Assembly (NCBI GenBank): GCA_020431745.1
Contig: JAGQHR010000295.1
Span: forward strand, 1 to 5,155
DNA: 5,155 bases
Origin: Candidatus Eiseniibacteriota bacterium
Lineage (GTDB): Bacteria > Eisenbacteria > RBG-16-71-46 > CAIMUX01
Reading direction: 5' to 3'
Part shown: piece by piece, positions 5,043 to 5,155 of the stretch
Position numbering within the stretch: position 1 is the stretch's first letter
How the letters are laid out: each line of letters opens with the position of its first letter
Position numbers and translations under genes: made by a program
The notes under the pieces: model-generated
What the model was told of the DNA's origin: nothing
Database searches by the model: none
The model's input: the letters and a program-made list of their open reading frames with translations, nothing else

Positions 5043-5155
5043 TCAGGGTTCCCGGCGCGTGACCGCGAAGCTCGCGAGGCCGCGTTTGCGGAGCTCGCCC
5101 AGCTTGGCGGACGCGGCTTCCTCGTCTCCGCAGACGATGCCATTGAGACGAACGC
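5043..5155 (-). CDS. C-terminal end of a gene, SPOR-domain-like (5' part outside the window)
   Basis: The last 36 codons of a minus-strand gene end at TGA (5043-5045). The peptide begins VRLNGIVCGDEEAASAKLGE and ends with a strand-like FAVTRREP. The pattern of a beta strand, a short loop, an acidic-start helix rich in Ala and Leu, then Gly and a second strand matches the second half of a SPOR domain, which binds denuded peptidoglycan glycan strands at division sites. The sequence is short, so the domain call is a pattern match, not firm. This frame reads far more like protein than the alternative minus frame beginning at 5143, which is Arg/Ser/Pro-rich. The gene could encode a larger TPR or lipoprotein-type protein ending in SPOR; that cannot be seen. 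Confidence 0.55.
   Translation of the reverse strand, partial: VRLNGIVCGDEEAASAKLGELRKRGLASFAVTRREP

Noticed and set aside
4877..5143. An 88-codon minus-strand frame over the right-hand spacer
   Set aside because: Its Ser/Arg/Pro-rich composition is typical of an out-of-frame shadow; the SPOR-like frame explains the first part better and the rest is spacer.

Overview
The window is GC-rich bacterial chromosome carrying six genes: four complete and two cut by the window edges. No mobile element, CRISPR array, tRNA or rRNA was seen. Three features point to a free-living, gene-rich lineage such as Planctomycetota, Acidobacteriota, Gemmatimonadota, or candidate phyla like Eisenbacteria or Krumholzibacteriota. 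These are a TIGR02999-type ECF sigma factor coupled to a Ser/Thr kinase, a secreted protein ending in a FlgD/type-IX-like Ig domain, and strong GC bias at third codon positions. This placement is inference from gene style, not a phylogenetic result.

Left part, minus strand (1-1589): an ECF-type sigma factor (978-1589) overlaps by 11 bases a Hanks-type Ser/Thr protein kinase (1-988), whose C-terminus lies off the window. The pair looks like one transcript. The sigma factor lacks the usual acidic DAED motif of region 2.2 and has a threonine in its place, so kinase control of the sigma factor is an attractive model.

Middle: a 236-base divergent spacer (1590-1825) holds three perfect inverted repeats. 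It is followed by a plus-strand DUF4395-type membrane protein gene (1826-2311). This converges, with 33 bases between, on a minus-strand small lipoprotein gene (2345-2860).

Right part, minus strand: a 184-base spacer (2861-3044) with a hairpin and short direct repeats; a 611-residue secreted endonuclease/exonuclease/phosphatase-fold protein (3045-4880) built from a signal peptide, a CBM9-like beta domain with a calcium-loop-like motif, the EEP catalytic domain and a FlgD-like C-terminal Ig domain; a 162-base spacer; and the last 36 codons of a gene that resembles the end of a SPOR domain (5043-5155).

The three exported or envelope proteins (DUF4395, lipoprotein, EEP enzyme) do not form an obvious pathway together. 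The clear functional unit is the sigma-kinase pair. Its regulon cannot be read from this window.
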